From an uncultured Pelagibacteraceae bacterium (GTDB lineage Bacteria; Pseudomonadota; Alphaproteobacteria; Pelagibacterales; Pelagibacteraceae): 64,000 nt of DNA. Position numbers and translations under genes: made by a program. How positions within the stretch are numbered: the stretch's first letter is position 1; every line of letters starts with the position of its first letter. The DNA lies in the NCBI GenBank assembly GCA_902589345.1, contig CACISU010000004.1:1-64000 (forward strand), given 5' to 3'. The notes under the pieces are model-generated. The model saw only the letters and a program-made list of their open reading frames with translations, did not search any database and was not told the DNA's origin. Positions 29,641 to 40,105 of this stretch are shown one piece after another.

Positions 29641-30663
29641 CTAAACTAATCCTAATCTAACTACTGATTTAGCATTTTCGGATATACAACCTTTTGCAGG
29701 TTTAAATTTAAAACCTAATAATTCTTCGGCATAAGTTGTGTCAGTTTGCATTATAATTCCAAGGTCAGGTATCATTGTTTTAGCACTTGAGTCTAAATAG
29801 CTTATTAACTTAACCATAAAATTTGGCAGTTCTTTTTTGGGAAGTTTTTTTGCGTACTCAGGCATCGCTTCAGCCATCAATTGAGATAATTCAACTAGTT
29901 TTTTTACTTCTTTACCAACAATTAATCTTCTTCCGCCAACTTTATTATTTCCTATGCAGGCAACATGTGCTTTTGCTATATCTTTGACATCAGAAATTAA
30001 AACTGCAAATTTAGGTGCTCCTGGAAATTTACCCTTCATAAATTGTCTTACATACTCTATTGATGTACCTCCTTTTTTATCCAATGCATCACCAAATACC
30101 CCACCAGGATTAATTGCTGTTAATTTATTTTTTAATCCTTTGCTTTCCATAAAATCCCAAGCAGCTTTTTCAGCTTTTGTTTTTGATAAAAAATAATCAC
30201 TCACACCCTCAACCCAATTAACATCTGTCCAATCATTTTCTCCAAATGAATAAGGATTACTTCTATTAGGTTTTCTAAACATTGCTACGATAGAGGAGGT
30301 TATAATTATTTGCTCTACATCAGCATTCAAACCAGCATTTAAAACTCTTAAAGTTCCGTCTACAGCAACTGGCAATAAACTATTTCTATTATTTGAAACT
30401 TTCATAGGAAAAGGAGAAGCAACGTGCATTATATATTTACATCCTTTTGCTGCTTCATTCCATCCGTCGTCTTTTAAAAGATCTAACTCAACAAATGATA
30501 ATTTATCTATTGAAGTATATTTGCTTATAGTTTCTTTTGTTTGTTCAATTAAATTGTTATTTCTAACTGTTCCTAAAACTTCATAACCAGAATTCAATAA
30601 TTCTATCGCTGTATGCTTTGCAATCCATCCACTTATACCAGTTAATAAGACTTTATTACTCAT
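29641..30663 (-). CDS. NAD(P)-dependent epimerase/dehydratase, dihydroflavonol reductase-like
   Basis: An extended SDR of 340 residues. The N-terminal Rossmann motif is TGISGWIAKHTA (a variant of TGxxGxxG), followed by GTVRN, the HVASPF segment and YFLSKTKAE with the YxxxK catalytic pair. Similar proteins include dihydroflavonol-4-reductase-like and aldehyde reductases acting on small carbonyls. The substrate is not evident. The gene stands alone on its strand between aspC and trxB. Confidence 0.8.
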   Translation of the reverse strand: MSNKVLLTGISGWIAKHTAIELLNSGYEVLGTVRNNNLIEQTKETISKYTSIDKLSFVELDLLKDDGWNEAAKGCKYIMHVASPFPMKVSNNRNSLLPVAVDGTLRVLNAGLNADVEQIIITSSIVAMFRKPNRSNPYSFGENDWTDVNWVEGVSDYFLSKTKAEKAAWDFMESKGLKNKLTAINPGGVFGDALDKKGGTSIEYVRQFMKGKFPGAPKFAVLISDVKDIAKAHVACIGNNKVGGRRLIVGKEVKKLVELSQLMAEAMPEYAKKLPKKELPNFMVKLISYLDSSAKTMIPDLGIIMQTDTTYAEELLGFKFKPAKGCISENAKSVVRLGLV

Positions 30664-30731
30664 AATTAATTATTTAATATTACAGTTATATTAGCAAAGG
30701 TTAATATTGGATTTCTGCTATGCATGTTTTG

Positions 30732-31676
30732 TTAGTGAGATAAAAATTTTTCAGCTTCAAGCGCAGCCATACACCCCATTCCTGCAGCTGTTACAGCTTG
30801 TCTAAATATTTTATCCTTAACATCTCCAGCAGCAAAAACACCTGGTATATTTGTTTCTGTTGAGTCTGGTTTTGTCGTTAAATAGCCCTCTTTATCCATA
30901 TCTAATTGATTTTTAAATAGTTGCGTTGCTGGATCGTGACCAATTGCGATAAACAAACCATCAATTTTTAATTCATTAACTTTGTTAGTTTTTACATTTT
31001 TAATTTTTAATCCCTTAACATTTTTAGGATCATTTTCTCCAATAACTTCTTCAACAACACTATCCCAAATAATTTCAATTTTTTTATTAGCCATTAATTT
31101 ACTTTGAAGCATTTTTTCAGCTCTTAATGAATCTCTCCTATGAATTAATTGTACTTTTGAAGCAAACTTTGTAAGAAACATTGCCTCTTCAACTGCTGCA
31201 TTTCCACCACCCACAACCGCAACAGTTTTATCTTTAAAGAAAAATCCATCACATGTTGCACAAGCTGATACACCGAACCCCCTAAATTTTTGTTCAGATT
31301 CAATGTTTAACCATCTTGCTTGTGCTCCGGTTGAAATAATAATTGAGTCTGCAGTATATTTTTGACCACCATCTCCTATTGCTTCAAAAGGTTTTGATTT
31401 TAAATTAACTGAAGAAATGTGATCTTCGATCATTTCAGTACCTACAGCTTTAGCTTGGTCTCGCATTTGCTCCATTAACCAAGGACCCTGAATCACTTCT
31501 GCAAAACCAGGATAATTTTCAACATCAGTTGTGGTAGTTAATTGTCCACCTGGCTCCATACCGGAAACCATAATAGGTTTTAGCATCGCTCTTGCGGCAT
31601 AAACTGCTGCTGTATATCCAGCGGGGCCAGATCCAATTATTAACACTTTTGTGTGTTTAGTTGGATTTTGATTCAT
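30732..31676 (-). CDS. trxB: Thioredoxin reductase
   Basis: TrxB uses NADPH to reduce thioredoxin. The 314-residue flavoprotein has the FAD motif GSGPAG at 15-20, redox-active CATC at 139-142, the NADPH motif GGGNAA and the terminal GDV block (GVFAAGDVKDK, FRQAVTAAGMGCMAAL). Standard for the low-molecular-weight enzyme. It starts only 21 bp from the divergent ELM1-like gene, so its promoter lies partly within that gene's 5' end. Confidence 0.97.
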   Translation of the reverse strand: MNQNPTKHTKVLIIGSGPAGYTAAVYAARAMLKPIMVSGMEPGGQLTTTTDVENYPGFAEVIQGPWLMEQMRDQAKAVGTEMIEDHISSVNLKSKPFEAIGDGGQKYTADSIIISTGAQARWLNIESEQKFRGFGVSACATCDGFFFKDKTVAVVGGGNAAVEEAMFLTKFASKVQLIHRRDSLRAEKMLQSKLMANKKIEIIWDSVVEEVIGENDPKNVKGLKIKNVKTNKVNELKIDGLFIAIGHDPATQLFKNQLDMDKEGYLTTKPDSTETNIPGVFAAGDVKDKIFRQAVTAAGMGCMAALEAEKFLSH

Positions 31677-31697
31677 ATCAAAGCTATATAGTAATTA

Positions 31698-32636
31698 ATG
31701 AGTAAATTAAAAGGGTTATTATTGACTGAAGGAATGCATGGCATGATAAGCCAAGTTGAAGGTTTAGCTAAAGCTCTAGATATCGAATTTACTCACCAGA
31801 AAGTTGAACTAAATAGTTTTTGGAAAATGATTCCTCCTAATTTAACTCCCATTTCAAATCTAGTTTTTAAAAATTTTGATTTTCAAGATTTTGATATTAT
31901 CATTTCATGTGGAAGAAAAAGTGTAATTCCCTCAATTTATTTGAAGAGAAATTCAAAAAAAAAAGTTTTTAACATTCATATTCAAGATCCTAAAGTTTCG
32001 TTAAGCAATTTTGATTTCATAATTGCTCCAGAGCATGACAGTATAAGTGGAAAAAATGTTATTACATCAAAAGGAGCGATTCACTACTTAACTTTAGAAG
32101 AGATAAAGAATAATCATAATTATCTTGAAAAAAAACTTAAAAAAAATATGGATTATTTATTATTGGTTTTAGGAGGTCCAAATAAATACTATGACTACGA
32201 TGACCAAAATCTAAGAAAAATTTTTGATAAAATCAAAAAAATTTCGAGTAGTGATAATTTACAAACCATAGTAATTCCATCGATGAGAACACCCAAGAGA
32301 TCTATAAATTTAGCTGACGAATTATTAGGAAAAGAAAATCTTGTGATTACAAATATTGATAAAAAGGCTTATCTATCTGGACTGTCTTTAGCAAAATATA
32401 TTGTTGTTACTTGCGACTCTACATCAATGATTTCAGAGGCAGCCATCACAGGAAAACCTATATATATTGCAGATATACCTGCGAAAAAGAATGATCAAAG
32501 ATTTAAAATGTTTAGGGAATTATTTGGTAAATTAAATATAACAAAAAATTTAAATGAAAAGCTTGAGATTTGGAACTATAAAAGTTTGAATGAAACAGTT
32601 AGAATAGCTAAAGAAATCAAAAAACAATTATCATAA
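31698..32636 (+). CDS. ELM1/GtrOC1-family protein (DUF1022-like)
   Basis: A 312-residue protein matching the ELM1-like family, named from the plant mitochondrial fission factor and widespread in alphaproteobacteria. Hallmarks are the N-terminal TEGMHGMISQVEGLAKAL, CGRKSVIPSIYLKR, the HIQDPKVSLSNFDFIIAPEHD block, LGGPNKYYDYD, and the C-terminal VTCDSTSMISEAAITGKPIYI. The last block resembles GT-B glycosyltransferases, so sugar or nucleotide-sugar binding is plausible. No bacterial function is established to my knowledge. Its stop overlaps the next gene start (TAATG). Confidence 0.82.
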   Translation: MSKLKGLLLTEGMHGMISQVEGLAKALDIEFTHQKVELNSFWKMIPPNLTPISNLVFKNFDFQDFDIIISCGRKSVIPSIYLKRNSKKKVFNIHIQDPKVSLSNFDFIIAPEHDSISGKNVITSKGAIHYLTLEEIKNNHNYLEKKLKKNMDYLLLVLGGPNKYYDYDDQNLRKIFDKIKKISSSDNLQTIVIPSMRTPKRSINLADELLGKENLVITNIDKKAYLSGLSLAKYIVVTCDSTSMISEAAITGKPIYIADIPAKKNDQRFKMFRELFGKLNITKNLNEKLEIWNYKSLNETVRIAKEIKKQLS

Positions 32637-33301
32637 TGTCATTTTTAAATTCAATTGAAAAAAAATCTAAAAAGTTTGAAAGTCCTTTTATTCACTGGGA
32701 ATTAAATGAACCGTTAACCGAAGGACAGGTAAATGAGATTGTCAACGCAGATATTGCTAATCCGATTGAGCATAATCTAAACTACGATGGGACCAGAGCA
32801 ATTGATGGGGGAGAAGGAAAGTTTAGGGAAGGAATTTCTGATGGCGGTAAAGCTTTAAAATTCAGATGTTTTATAACAAAAGACAACGCAAATAGATTTC
32901 CAAATTTAACTGATTTTATTAAAGAGCTTCAAAATAAAAAAACTTATGAAAAAATTTCAAATCTAATTGGGAAAGATTTGTCTAATTCTTATGTTAGAGT
33001 TGAAGTTATATGTGATCGTAAAGGTTTTTGGTTAAAACCGCATTGTGATATTAAAGAAAAACTTATTTCGTGCTTGCTTTTTGTAAATAAGTTTAATGAA
33101 AGTGAAGATTTAGGTACTGATTTTTATGATAATGAATTAAAAAAAATTAAAACTCTTCCATATAGAGATAATTATGGGTATTTTTTTTCAAGTGGTCCTA
33201 ATACTTGGCATGGAATGGAGAAAAAAGAGATTATTAAAGAAAGAAGATGCCTTCAGGTAAATTATGTTACATTTAAGACTGATTGGAAAGTCGAAGATTA
33301 A
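32636..33301 (+). CDS. 2OG-Fe(II) oxygenase-like protein
   Basis: A 221-residue protein with the facial triad of 2-oxoglutarate/Fe(II) oxygenases: H136 and D138 (KPHCD) and H192 (NTWHGM), with R203 or R204 ([10 protein letters not shown]) as the 2OG-binding arginine. Such enzymes hydroxylate proteins, sugars or small molecules. The spacing of 54 residues between D138 and H192 fits the fold. It is translationally linked to the ELM1-like gene by TAATG, which suggests a shared glycan-related role, an inference only. Its TAA interlocks with the carB stop. Confidence 0.75.
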   Translation: MSFLNSIEKKSKKFESPFIHWELNEPLTEGQVNEIVNADIANPIEHNLNYDGTRAIDGGEGKFREGISDGGKALKFRCFITKDNANRFPNLTDFIKELQNKKTYEKISNLIGKDLSNSYVRVEVICDRKGFWLKPHCDIKEKLISCLLFVNKFNESEDLGTDFYDNELKKIKTLPYRDNYGYFFSSGPNTWHGMEKKEIIKERRCLQVNYVTFKTDWKVED

Positions 33302-36300
33302 ATTTCCTGCAGAGGTTTGACTTCTATTTTTTTTGTTTTTAATGATTTAATAGCTTCTAAACAAGCATAAGCAGTTGACATGTTGGTACAGTAAGGAACC
33401 TTATTAATTAAGGTTGATCTTCTTAGAGAGGTAGAATCTTGAATTCTGTGTGCACGCTTTCCACCTCCAGTATTAATTACTAGTGCAATTTTTTTTGCAT
33501 TTAATACATCAATAACATGAGGCGAGCCTCCGCTGACTTTATTTATTTTTTTACATTTAATACCATTTTTATTAATTCGATTTGCAGTACCTTCGGTTCC
33601 ACATAGTGTGAAACCTAATTTTACTAATTGTTTTGCTAAATCTATTCCCTCATTTTTGTGCCTATCTTTTAAAGAAATAAATGCTAGTCCCTTGGTTGGT
33701 AGAGAATTTTGTGATGCTATTTGACTTTTTGCATATGCTAACCCAAAGTCCTTATCCATTCCCATTACCTCACCCGTTGATTTCATTTCTGGGCCTAGTA
33801 AAACATCAACATTTGGAAATTTATTAAAAGGAAAAACTGCTTCTTTAACAGCAAACATATTTTTATTTTTATTTTTTAAATTAAATTTTTTTAATTTTTC
33901 TCCTACCATTATTCTTGATGCTATTTTTGCAAGTGGAATTCCTTTAGCCTTAGAAACAAATGGTACTGTTCTGCTGGCTCTTGGGTTTACTTCTATGATA
34001 TAAATCTCATCATTTTTAATTGCAAACTGTACATTCATAAAACCTTTTACTTTCAATGCTAATGCTAGTTTTTTAGTTTGGACATTGATTTCGTTTATTA
34101 ATTCTTTCTTAATAGCAACAGGTGGTATACAACAGGCTGAATCCCCAGAATGTATTCCTGCCTCTTCAATATGCTGCATAATTCCTGCTACAAAAACATC
34201 TTTACCATCTGAAATAGCATCAACATCTATTTCCATTGCATTATTAATAAATCTATCTATTAAGATTGGATTGTTGTCTGCTGCCTTAAATGCTTCTTGA
34301 ACAAAATCTTTTAATTGATTCTTTTCATAGACTATTTCCATTGCTCTTCCTCCCAGTACATAGGATGGTCGAACTACAAGAGGCAAACCAATATCAGATG
34401 CTATTTTTATGGCTTCATCGTATGTTTTAGCTATTCCACTATCAGCCTGTTTTAATTTCAATTTAATTAAAAGTTTTCTAAACCTATCTCTATCTTCTGC
34501 CAAATCAATTGATGAATATTGAGTTCCTATAATTGGTAAAGAATTATCATTAAGAAATTTTGCTAATTTAATGGGTGTTTGTCCACCAAATTGTGCAATT
34601 ATCCCTATCAAATTACCTTTTAACTTTTCTTTCAAAATTATGTTATGTACGTACTCTTCAATCAACGGTTCAAAATACAATCTGTCACTTGTATCATAAT
34701 CTGTAGAAACAGTTTCTGGATTACAATTTATCATAATTGTTTCATATCCCGCTTCTTTTAAAGAGTAGCTAGCCTGACAACAGCAGTAATCAAATTCAAT
34801 TCCTTGCCCTATCCTGTTTGGTCCACCACCTAAAATAATTACCTTGTTATTTGAAGAAGGGTTTGCTTCGCACTCCGCTGTTATTGAAAAATTCCTCTGA
34901 TATGTTGAATACATATAAGGAGTAAAAGATTTAAACTCAGCAGCACAAGTATCTACTTTTTTAAATACAGGTAAAACTTTTAAAGCTAATCTTTTTTGTC
35001 TAACAACTTTTTCTTTCAAATTCGTCAGTTGAGATAATTTTTTATCAGAGAATCCTATTGATTTAATTCTATTAAATTCATTAAATGTTTTCGGCAGACC
35101 TTTCTTGTAAATTTTACTTTCTTCATCCACAATTTCTTTAATTTGCTCCAAGAACCAGGGATCCACTCTAGATAATTTATATATTTTTTTTAAGCTAATT
35201 TTCTTTCGTATTGCTTCTGCAATTAACAAAATTTTATTTGGAATATTAGTCTTTAGTTTTTTTTCAATAGCATTTTTATTTAAATCAAAAATTCTATCTA
35301 AACCTGAAAAACCAACCTCTAAAGATATCAGTGCCTTTTGAAGAGATTCCTTAAAGTTTCTACCAATAGCCATGGCCTCACCAACAGATTTCATTGAGGT
35401 ACCTAATAACGCAGGTGAGCTAGAAAATTTTTCAAAAGTAAATCTTGGTATTTTAGTAACTACATAATCTATGGTTGGCTCAAAAGAAGCAGGAGTTACT
35501 TTTGTTATTTCATTTTTTAATTCATCAAGCGTATACCCAACTGCCAGTTTTGCTGCAACCTTAGCTATTGGGAAACCAGTTGCCTTAGAAGCAAGCGCTG
35601 AGGACCTAGAAACTCTTGGATTCATTTCTATAATTACCATTCGCCCATTTTTTGGATTAATTGCAAATTGCACATTAGAACCTCCTGTCTCTACTCCAAT
35701 TTTTCTTAAACACGCAATAGAAGCATTTCTCATAACTTGATATTCTTTGTCTGTAAGAGTTAAAGCAGGCGCAATAGTTACAGAGTCGCCAGTATGAATT
35801 CCCATTGGGTCTAAATTCTCGATTGAACATATGATGATGCAATTATCTTTTCTGTCTCTAACAACTTCCATTTCAAATTCTTTCCAGCCTTCCAAGCATT
35901 CTTCTACTAGTACTTGATTTACTGGTGAAGCATCAAGACCTTCTTTAAGTCTTTTAAAGAAATCTTTTTTATTTTTAGCTATACCACTTCCAAGTCCACC
36001 AAGTGTAAATGCTGGTCTTATTATTGCTGGCAAACCAACTTTGTTTAAGCATTTCTTAATTTGATTTATGTTGTTAACAATTTCTGATTTTGGAAGATTT
36101 AACCCAATGTCACTCATATTTTTTCTAAATTTTTTTCTATCTTCTGCGTTTGAAATAGCTTTTGAATTTGCTCCAATTAGATCGATTTTATATTTTTTTA
36201 GCAGTCCTATTTTTTCAGCTTTTATTGCCAAATTTAATGCAGTTTGTCCCCCCATAGTTGGCAATATTGCATCTGGTTTTTCTTTTGCTAAAATTTTTTC

Positions 36301-36522
36301 TAAAATATCAATAGTTATTGGTTCGATATAAGTTTTGTCTGCAACACCAGGATCAGTCATAATGGTTGCAGGATTAGAATTTATTAATATTACTTTATAA
36401 CCTTCTTCTTTTAATGCTTTACATGCTTGAGTGCCCGAGTAATCAAATTCACAGGCTTGGCCTATAATTATAGGACCTGCTCCTACAACTAAAATTCTTT
36501 TAATATCTTTTCTTTTTGGCAT
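33298..36522 (-). CDS. carB: Carbamoyl-phosphate synthase large subunit
   Basis: CarB makes carbamoyl phosphate for arginine and pyrimidines. The 1074-residue protein has two ATP-grasp halves: the first starts [21 protein letters not shown] with [18 protein letters not shown], the second at about 560 ([22 protein letters not shown]) with [18 protein letters not shown]-terminal MGS-like allosteric domain (about 940-1074) includes [15 protein letters not shown]. Length is standard. It overlaps the end of carA by 23 bp. Confidence 0.98.
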   Translation of the reverse strand: MPKRKDIKRILVVGAGPIIIGQACEFDYSGTQACKALKEEGYKVILINSNPATIMTDPGVADKTYIEPITIDILEKILAKEKPDAILPTMGGQTALNLAIKAEKIGLLKKYKIDLIGANSKAISNAEDRKKFRKNMSDIGLNLPKSEIVNNINQIKKCLNKVGLPAIIRPAFTLGGLGSGIAKNKKDFFKRLKEGLDASPVNQVLVEECLEGWKEFEMEVVRDRKDNCIIICSIENLDPMGIHTGDSVTIAPALTLTDKEYQVMRNASIACLRKIGVETGGSNVQFAINPKNGRMVIIEMNPRVSRSSALASKATGFPIAKVAAKLAVGYTLDELKNEITKVTPASFEPTIDYVVTKIPRFTFEKFSSSPALLGTSMKSVGEAMAIGRNFKESLQKALISLEVGFSGLDRIFDLNKNAIEKKLKTNIPNKILLIAEAIRKKISLKKIYKLSRVDPWFLEQIKEIVDEESKIYKKGLPKTFNEFNRIKSIGFSDKKLSQLTNLKEKVVRQKRLALKVLPVFKKVDTCAAEFKSFTPYMYSTYQRNFSITAECEANPSSNNKVIILGGGPNRIGQGIEFDYCCCQASYSLKEAGYETIMINCNPETVSTDYDTSDRLYFEPLIEEYVHNIILKEKLKGNLIGIIAQFGGQTPIKLAKFLNDNSLPIIGTQYSSIDLAEDRDRFRKLLIKLKLKQADSGIAKTYDEAIKIASDIGLPLVVRPSYVLGGRAMEIVYEKNQLKDFVQEAFKAADNNPILIDRFINNAMEIDVDAISDGKDVFVAGIMQHIEEAGIHSGDSACCIPPVAIKKELINEINVQTKKLALALKVKGFMNVQFAIKNDEIYIIEVNPRASRTVPFVSKAKGIPLAKIASRIMVGEKLKKFNLKNKNKNMFAVKEAVFPFNKFPNVDVLLGPEMKSTGEVMGMDKDFGLAYAKSQIASQNSLPTKGLAFISLKDRHKNEGIDLAKQLVKLGFTLCGTEGTANRINKNGIKCKKINKVSGGSPHVIDVLNAKKIALVINTGGGKRAHRIQDSTSLRRSTLINKVPYCTNMSTAYACLEAIKSLKTKKIEVKPLQEI

Positions 36523-37693
36523 TTTCTTTTACATCTTTAATAAACTGATTAAATAAATAATGACTATCTTGAGGACCTGGATTTGATTCAGGATGATATT
36601 GAACTGAAAAAATAGGTTTATTTTTTAACTTTATTCCTTCAACAGAATTATCAAACAAAGATTTATGAGTCATCTCAACATTTCTTGGTAGGCTTTCTTT
36701 AATAACTTCAAATCCATGATTTTGACTTGTTATTTCAACTTTACTATTTATTAAATTTTTTACTGGATGATTTGCGCCTCTGTGACCCAATTTCATTTTC
36801 TTTGTTTTTGCTTTTAGTGCTAAAGCTAACAATTGATGCCCAAGACATATTCCAAAAATTGGAATATTTGCTTTGATTAAGTTTTGAATGATATTAATTG
36901 CATATTTTCCAGTAGCTGCTGGATCGCCAGGACCATTCGATAAAAATATTCCATGTGGTTTAAGTTCAATAATTTTTTTGGCGTCTATGTCACACGGTAC
37001 AACTTGAACGTTGCAATTAAAGTTTGAAAAGTACCTTAAAATATTTTTTTTAATGCCATAATCTATGGCTACAATTTTATAAGATTTTTTTTTATTTTTT
37101 TTATATCCAGAGTCTTTTGTCCAAGTTCTGAATCCATTCCATATATATTTTTTTGGAGTACTTACTTCTTTGGCCAAATCCATTCCATTTAGGCCAGGCC
37201 ATTTTATTGTGCTACTAGTTAATTTTTTTATATTGAAAATGCCCTTTTTATTATTTGAAATAGTTCCTTTGGGCGCACCCTTATCTCTAATATAATTTGT
37301 TAAACTTCTTGTATCGAGACCAGTTATTCCAACAATTTTGTGCTTTTTTAACCATAAGTCTAAATGTTTTAAAGACCTGTAATTTGAGGGATTAGTAATT
37401 TCAGAATTAAATATTACACCCCTTGTCCAAACTTTATTTGACTCATAGTCTTCATTATTTGTTCCAACATTACCTATATGTGGAAAAGTAAAATTTATTA
37501 TTTGTCCTGCATAAGATGGATCTGAAATAATTTCTTGATATCCAGTAATAGAAGTGTTGAAACAAACTTCACCTGTAGCAGTTCCTTGGTAGCCGATGCC
37601 TATACCTTTAAAAATAGATTTATTATCAAGAACTAAAACGCCTGGGTAAAAATTGGAAAATTTTTTTGAGTTTAGTTTTTGTTTTTTGTTCAA
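36500..37693 (-). CDS. carA: Carbamoyl-phosphate synthase small subunit, TTG start
   Basis: CarA hydrolyses glutamine to supply ammonia to CarB. The 397-residue protein has the class I glutamine amidotransferase nucleophile C283 (FGICLGHQ), then H and E in QYHPE near 366-369, and the N-terminal small-subunit domain ([18 protein letters not shown]). The only start that keeps the N-terminus is TTG at 37693: an in-frame TAA directly precedes it and no ATG or GTG follows within the conserved domain. A five-codon ATG ORF (MSCN-stop) ends across this TTG. See the palindrome feature upstream. Confidence 0.95.
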   Translation of the reverse strand: MNKKQKLNSKKFSNFYPGVLVLDNKSIFKGIGIGYQGTATGEVCFNTSITGYQEIISDPSYAGQIINFTFPHIGNVGTNNEDYESNKVWTRGVIFNSEITNPSNYRSLKHLDLWLKKHKIVGITGLDTRSLTNYIRDKGAPKGTISNNKKGIFNIKKLTSSTIKWPGLNGMDLAKEVSTPKKYIWNGFRTWTKDSGYKKNKKKSYKIVAIDYGIKKNILRYFSNFNCNVQVVPCDIDAKKIIELKPHGIFLSNGPGDPAATGKYAINIIQNLIKANIPIFGICLGHQLLALALKAKTKKMKLGHRGANHPVKNLINSKVEITSQNHGFEVIKESLPRNVEMTHKSLFDNSVEGIKLKNKPIFSVQYHPESNPGPQDSHYLFNQFIKDVKENAKKKRY

Positions 37694-37697
37694 TTAC

Positions 37698-37709
37698 AAC
37701 TCATGAGTT
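37698..37709. promoter_or_regulatory. Perfect 12-bp palindrome at the carA start
   Basis: AACTCATGAGTT at 37698-37709 is a perfect palindrome lying 5 bp upstream of the carA TTG start on the minus strand. It contains the ATG of a five-codon ORF (ATG AGT TGT AAT TGA, 37704-37690) whose TGA overlaps the TTG. It could be an operator or a small RNA hairpin that hides the start. No known motif was recognised. Confidence 0.35.
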
Positions 37710-37768
37710 AAAGGTTAATACAATAAAACCTAAAATTTCGCAACACCTGTAATATAAATTTGAAAAAA

Positions 37769-37795
37769 ACAATTTTTTCTTTTGAACAAAATTGT
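37769..37795. promoter_or_regulatory. Inverted repeat upstream of yqeY-dnaG-rpoD
   Basis: ACAATTTT at 37769-37776 and AAAATTGT at 37788-37795 form a perfect 8-bp inverted repeat with an 11-bp spacer, ending 20 bp before the yqeY ATG. A TTGAAC (37782-37787) lies within. The half-sites are A+T-rich, so chance occurrence is plausible. If real it would be an operator for the primase-sigma operon. Confidence 0.3.
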
Positions 37796-37815
37796 CTATA
37801 GAGTAAATTAAAAAA

Positions 37816-38280
37816 ATGCATCTTAGGGACAAAATTGAAGAAGACTACAAAAACGCAGTAAAATCGAAAGAGAAAAATAAGATATCAACTTATAGGTTAA
37901 TTCTATCTGGTATTAAGGATCTAGATATTGCAAATAGGTCGGGTCCTTCAAAAAAAGAAACTAATGATGATGATGTAAAAAAGCTAATTAAGAAAATGAT
38001 TAAGCAGAGAAACGAATCTATTGAAGCATATGAAAAAAATAACAGAAAGGACCTGGCAGATTCTGAGCTAAATGAAGTTAAAATATTATCAGCTTATTTG
38101 CCAAAACAATTAAGCGAGGAAGAAACTCAAAAAATATGCGAAAGTATAATTAACCAAGTTGGAGCCTCATCTGTAAAGGACATGGGAAAAGTTATGGGTG
38201 AGTTAAAAAAAAACTATTCAGATAGCATAGATTTTTCAAAAGCTGGATCATTAATCAAAAATATACTTAATAATAAATGA
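37816..38280 (+). CDS. GatB/YqeY domain-containing protein
   Basis: A 154-residue YqeY-family protein resembling the C-terminal helical domain of GatB, the tRNA-dependent amidotransferase subunit. Features include MHLRDKIEEDYKNAVKSKEK, KKMIKQRNESIEAYEKNNRKDLADSE read in parts, and YLPKQLSEEE. The standalone function is not well defined. In alphaproteobacteria yqeY often precedes dnaG and rpoD, replacing rpsU of the classical macromolecular synthesis operon. Its stop overlaps the dnaG ATG by 4 bp. Confidence 0.93.
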   Translation: MHLRDKIEEDYKNAVKSKEKNKISTYRLILSGIKDLDIANRSGPSKKETNDDDVKKLIKKMIKQRNESIEAYEKNNRKDLADSELNEVKILSAYLPKQLSEEETQKICESIINQVGASSVKDMGKVMGELKKNYSDSIDFSKAGSLIKNILNNK

Positions 38281-40046
38281 AGTACCCTAAAGAATATTTA
38301 GACGAGATAAGAACTAGACTTAAAGTTTCAGCAGTTGTCTCTAAAACTGTGAGTTTAAAAAAAAGAGGAAAAGAATTTATTGGCCTTTCACCATTTAAAA
38401 ATGAAAAAACTCCGTCATTTACAGTTAATGATGAAAAAGGATTTTATCATTGTTTTAGTACCAGCGAGCATGGAAATATTTTTGATTTTCTTATGAAAAC
38501 TCAAAACTTAAAATTTGGAGAAGCAGTGCGAACTTTAGCAAATCTAGCTGGAATGAGACCTTATACATTTTCAAAAAAAGATGAAGAAAGAGAAAAAAAA
38601 AAACAAACATATATTTCAATATATAAAAAGTATATTAATTTTTATCACGAAAAATTTATTAAAAATAATACTAATGCAAAGGAATATTTAAAAAAAAGAA
38701 ATTTAAATATTAATGATGTTAACAATTTTAAAATTGGATTCGTCGACAAAGAATCAAATCTATATAATGAATTAATTAATAAATTTGACAAAAAAGTTGT
38801 CGATGACTCAGGGTTATTTTATTTTGATGAAAAAAATAAAAAGTTTGTAGAAAGATTTAGAGATAGGTTAATTTTTCCGATAAATAATTTATCTGGTGAA
38901 CCAATAGCATTAGGAGGAAGAATAATCTCAGAAAAAAATTATTTAGCAAAATATATCAATTCACCAGAAACGGAATTTTTTAAAAAGGGATCCAATTTAT
39001 ATAATCTTGATAAAGCTAGAAAATTTTCCAACATTTACGAAAAAATATATTTAGTTGAAGGATATATGGATGTAATTGGTCTTAATTCCAAAGGTATAGA
39101 AAATTCAGTAGCCAATCTTGGAACTTCACTAACCGAAAGACAGATTTTAGTTTTAAACCAATTTTTCAATCATATAGTAATTTGTTTTGATGGAGATGAA
39201 AGCGGATACAAGGCTGCAGTTAGAGCTGCAGAAAATTCTATTAAAGAACTAAAACCAGAAAAAAAAATATCTTTTTTATTTTTACCTGAAAAAGAAGATC
39301 CCGATAGTTTTATAAATAAAAATGGAAAAGAATACTTTTTGAAATATTCAGATAAAAACATAATTGAAATTCATAAATTTTTATTTGAACATTTTAAAAA
39401 AGAAACAGACAATAGCCCTTCTTCATTAGCTATCTTTGAAAAAAAACTTAGATTGATATGTAAAACTGTAAAGGACGAATATATCAAAAAATATATATTA
39501 GAATATTTTTTGGAAAAAATATCAAAATTAACCCCATTCTCAAATTACAACAAAACAAAATTTAAAAATAAAAGCCAAAAATCTTTATCCTCAACACAGA
39601 AACATTTTAATGAGACCAAGTCTCTCACTGGAGTGGAATTAAAAGAGTATTCTTTTTTATATTTAATTATCAATGATCTTAATTTAATTAGAGAAAATCT
39701 GCATTTAATAAAGGAAGTAAAATTATTTTCAAAAGAAAATAAATTAGTTTTTAATAAAATAATTGACAAACTCCAAAGCGAAGAAAATTTAAGTATTGAT
39801 AGTTTGGAGGTAGATAGTCAATTAGTTGATAAAATATTTAAGTTTGCCTCGATCAAAAATATATTACAGAATAAAATTCACGAAAATTACAAAAAAATAG
39901 AATTATTAGATGAAATAGTAAGGGATCTAAAAAATTATGAGCTCGAGTTTAGAATTGAAGAATTAGAATCGAAATTTTCGCAAGATTTAAGTGAAAGTAC
40001 ATTTAATGAAATAAGAGAGCTTAAAAAATTGCAAAAAATCAACTAA
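38277..40046 (+). CDS. dnaG: DNA primase
   Basis: DnaG makes RNA primers at the replication fork. The 589-residue protein has the N-terminal CHC2-type region, the TOPRIM catalytic core (LVEGYMDVIGL near 263-273, then FDGDESGYKAA) and a DnaB-binding C-terminal helical domain. In the zinc-ribbon the four ligands (C, H, C, C in E. coli) read S38, K41, C59 and T62, so zinc cannot be bound in the normal way. Other alphaproteobacteria also show loss here as far as I recall. It overlaps yqeY by 4 bp. Confidence 0.96.
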   Translation: MKYPKEYLDEIRTRLKVSAVVSKTVSLKKRGKEFIGLSPFKNEKTPSFTVNDEKGFYHCFSTSEHGNIFDFLMKTQNLKFGEAVRTLANLAGMRPYTFSKKDEEREKKKQTYISIYKKYINFYHEKFIKNNTNAKEYLKKRNLNINDVNNFKIGFVDKESNLYNELINKFDKKVVDDSGLFYFDEKNKKFVERFRDRLIFPINNLSGEPIALGGRIISEKNYLAKYINSPETEFFKKGSNLYNLDKARKFSNIYEKIYLVEGYMDVIGLNSKGIENSVANLGTSLTERQILVLNQFFNHIVICFDGDESGYKAAVRAAENSIKELKPEKKISFLFLPEKEDPDSFINKNGKEYFLKYSDKNIIEIHKFLFEHFKKETDNSPSSLAIFEKKLRLICKTVKDEYIKKYILEYFLEKISKLTPFSNYNKTKFKNKSQKSLSSTQKHFNETKSLTGVELKEYSFLYLIINDLNLIRENLHLIKEVKLFSKENKLVFNKIIDKLQSEENLSIDSLEVDSQLVDKIFKFASIKNILQNKIHENYKKIELLDEIVRDLKNYELEFRIEELESKFSQDLSESTFNEIRELKKLQKIN

Positions 40047-40105
40047 ATCAAAAAAAATTATCGTAGATTTTTTTAGATTAAGCATTATATAGATCTTCCG
40101 GACTT

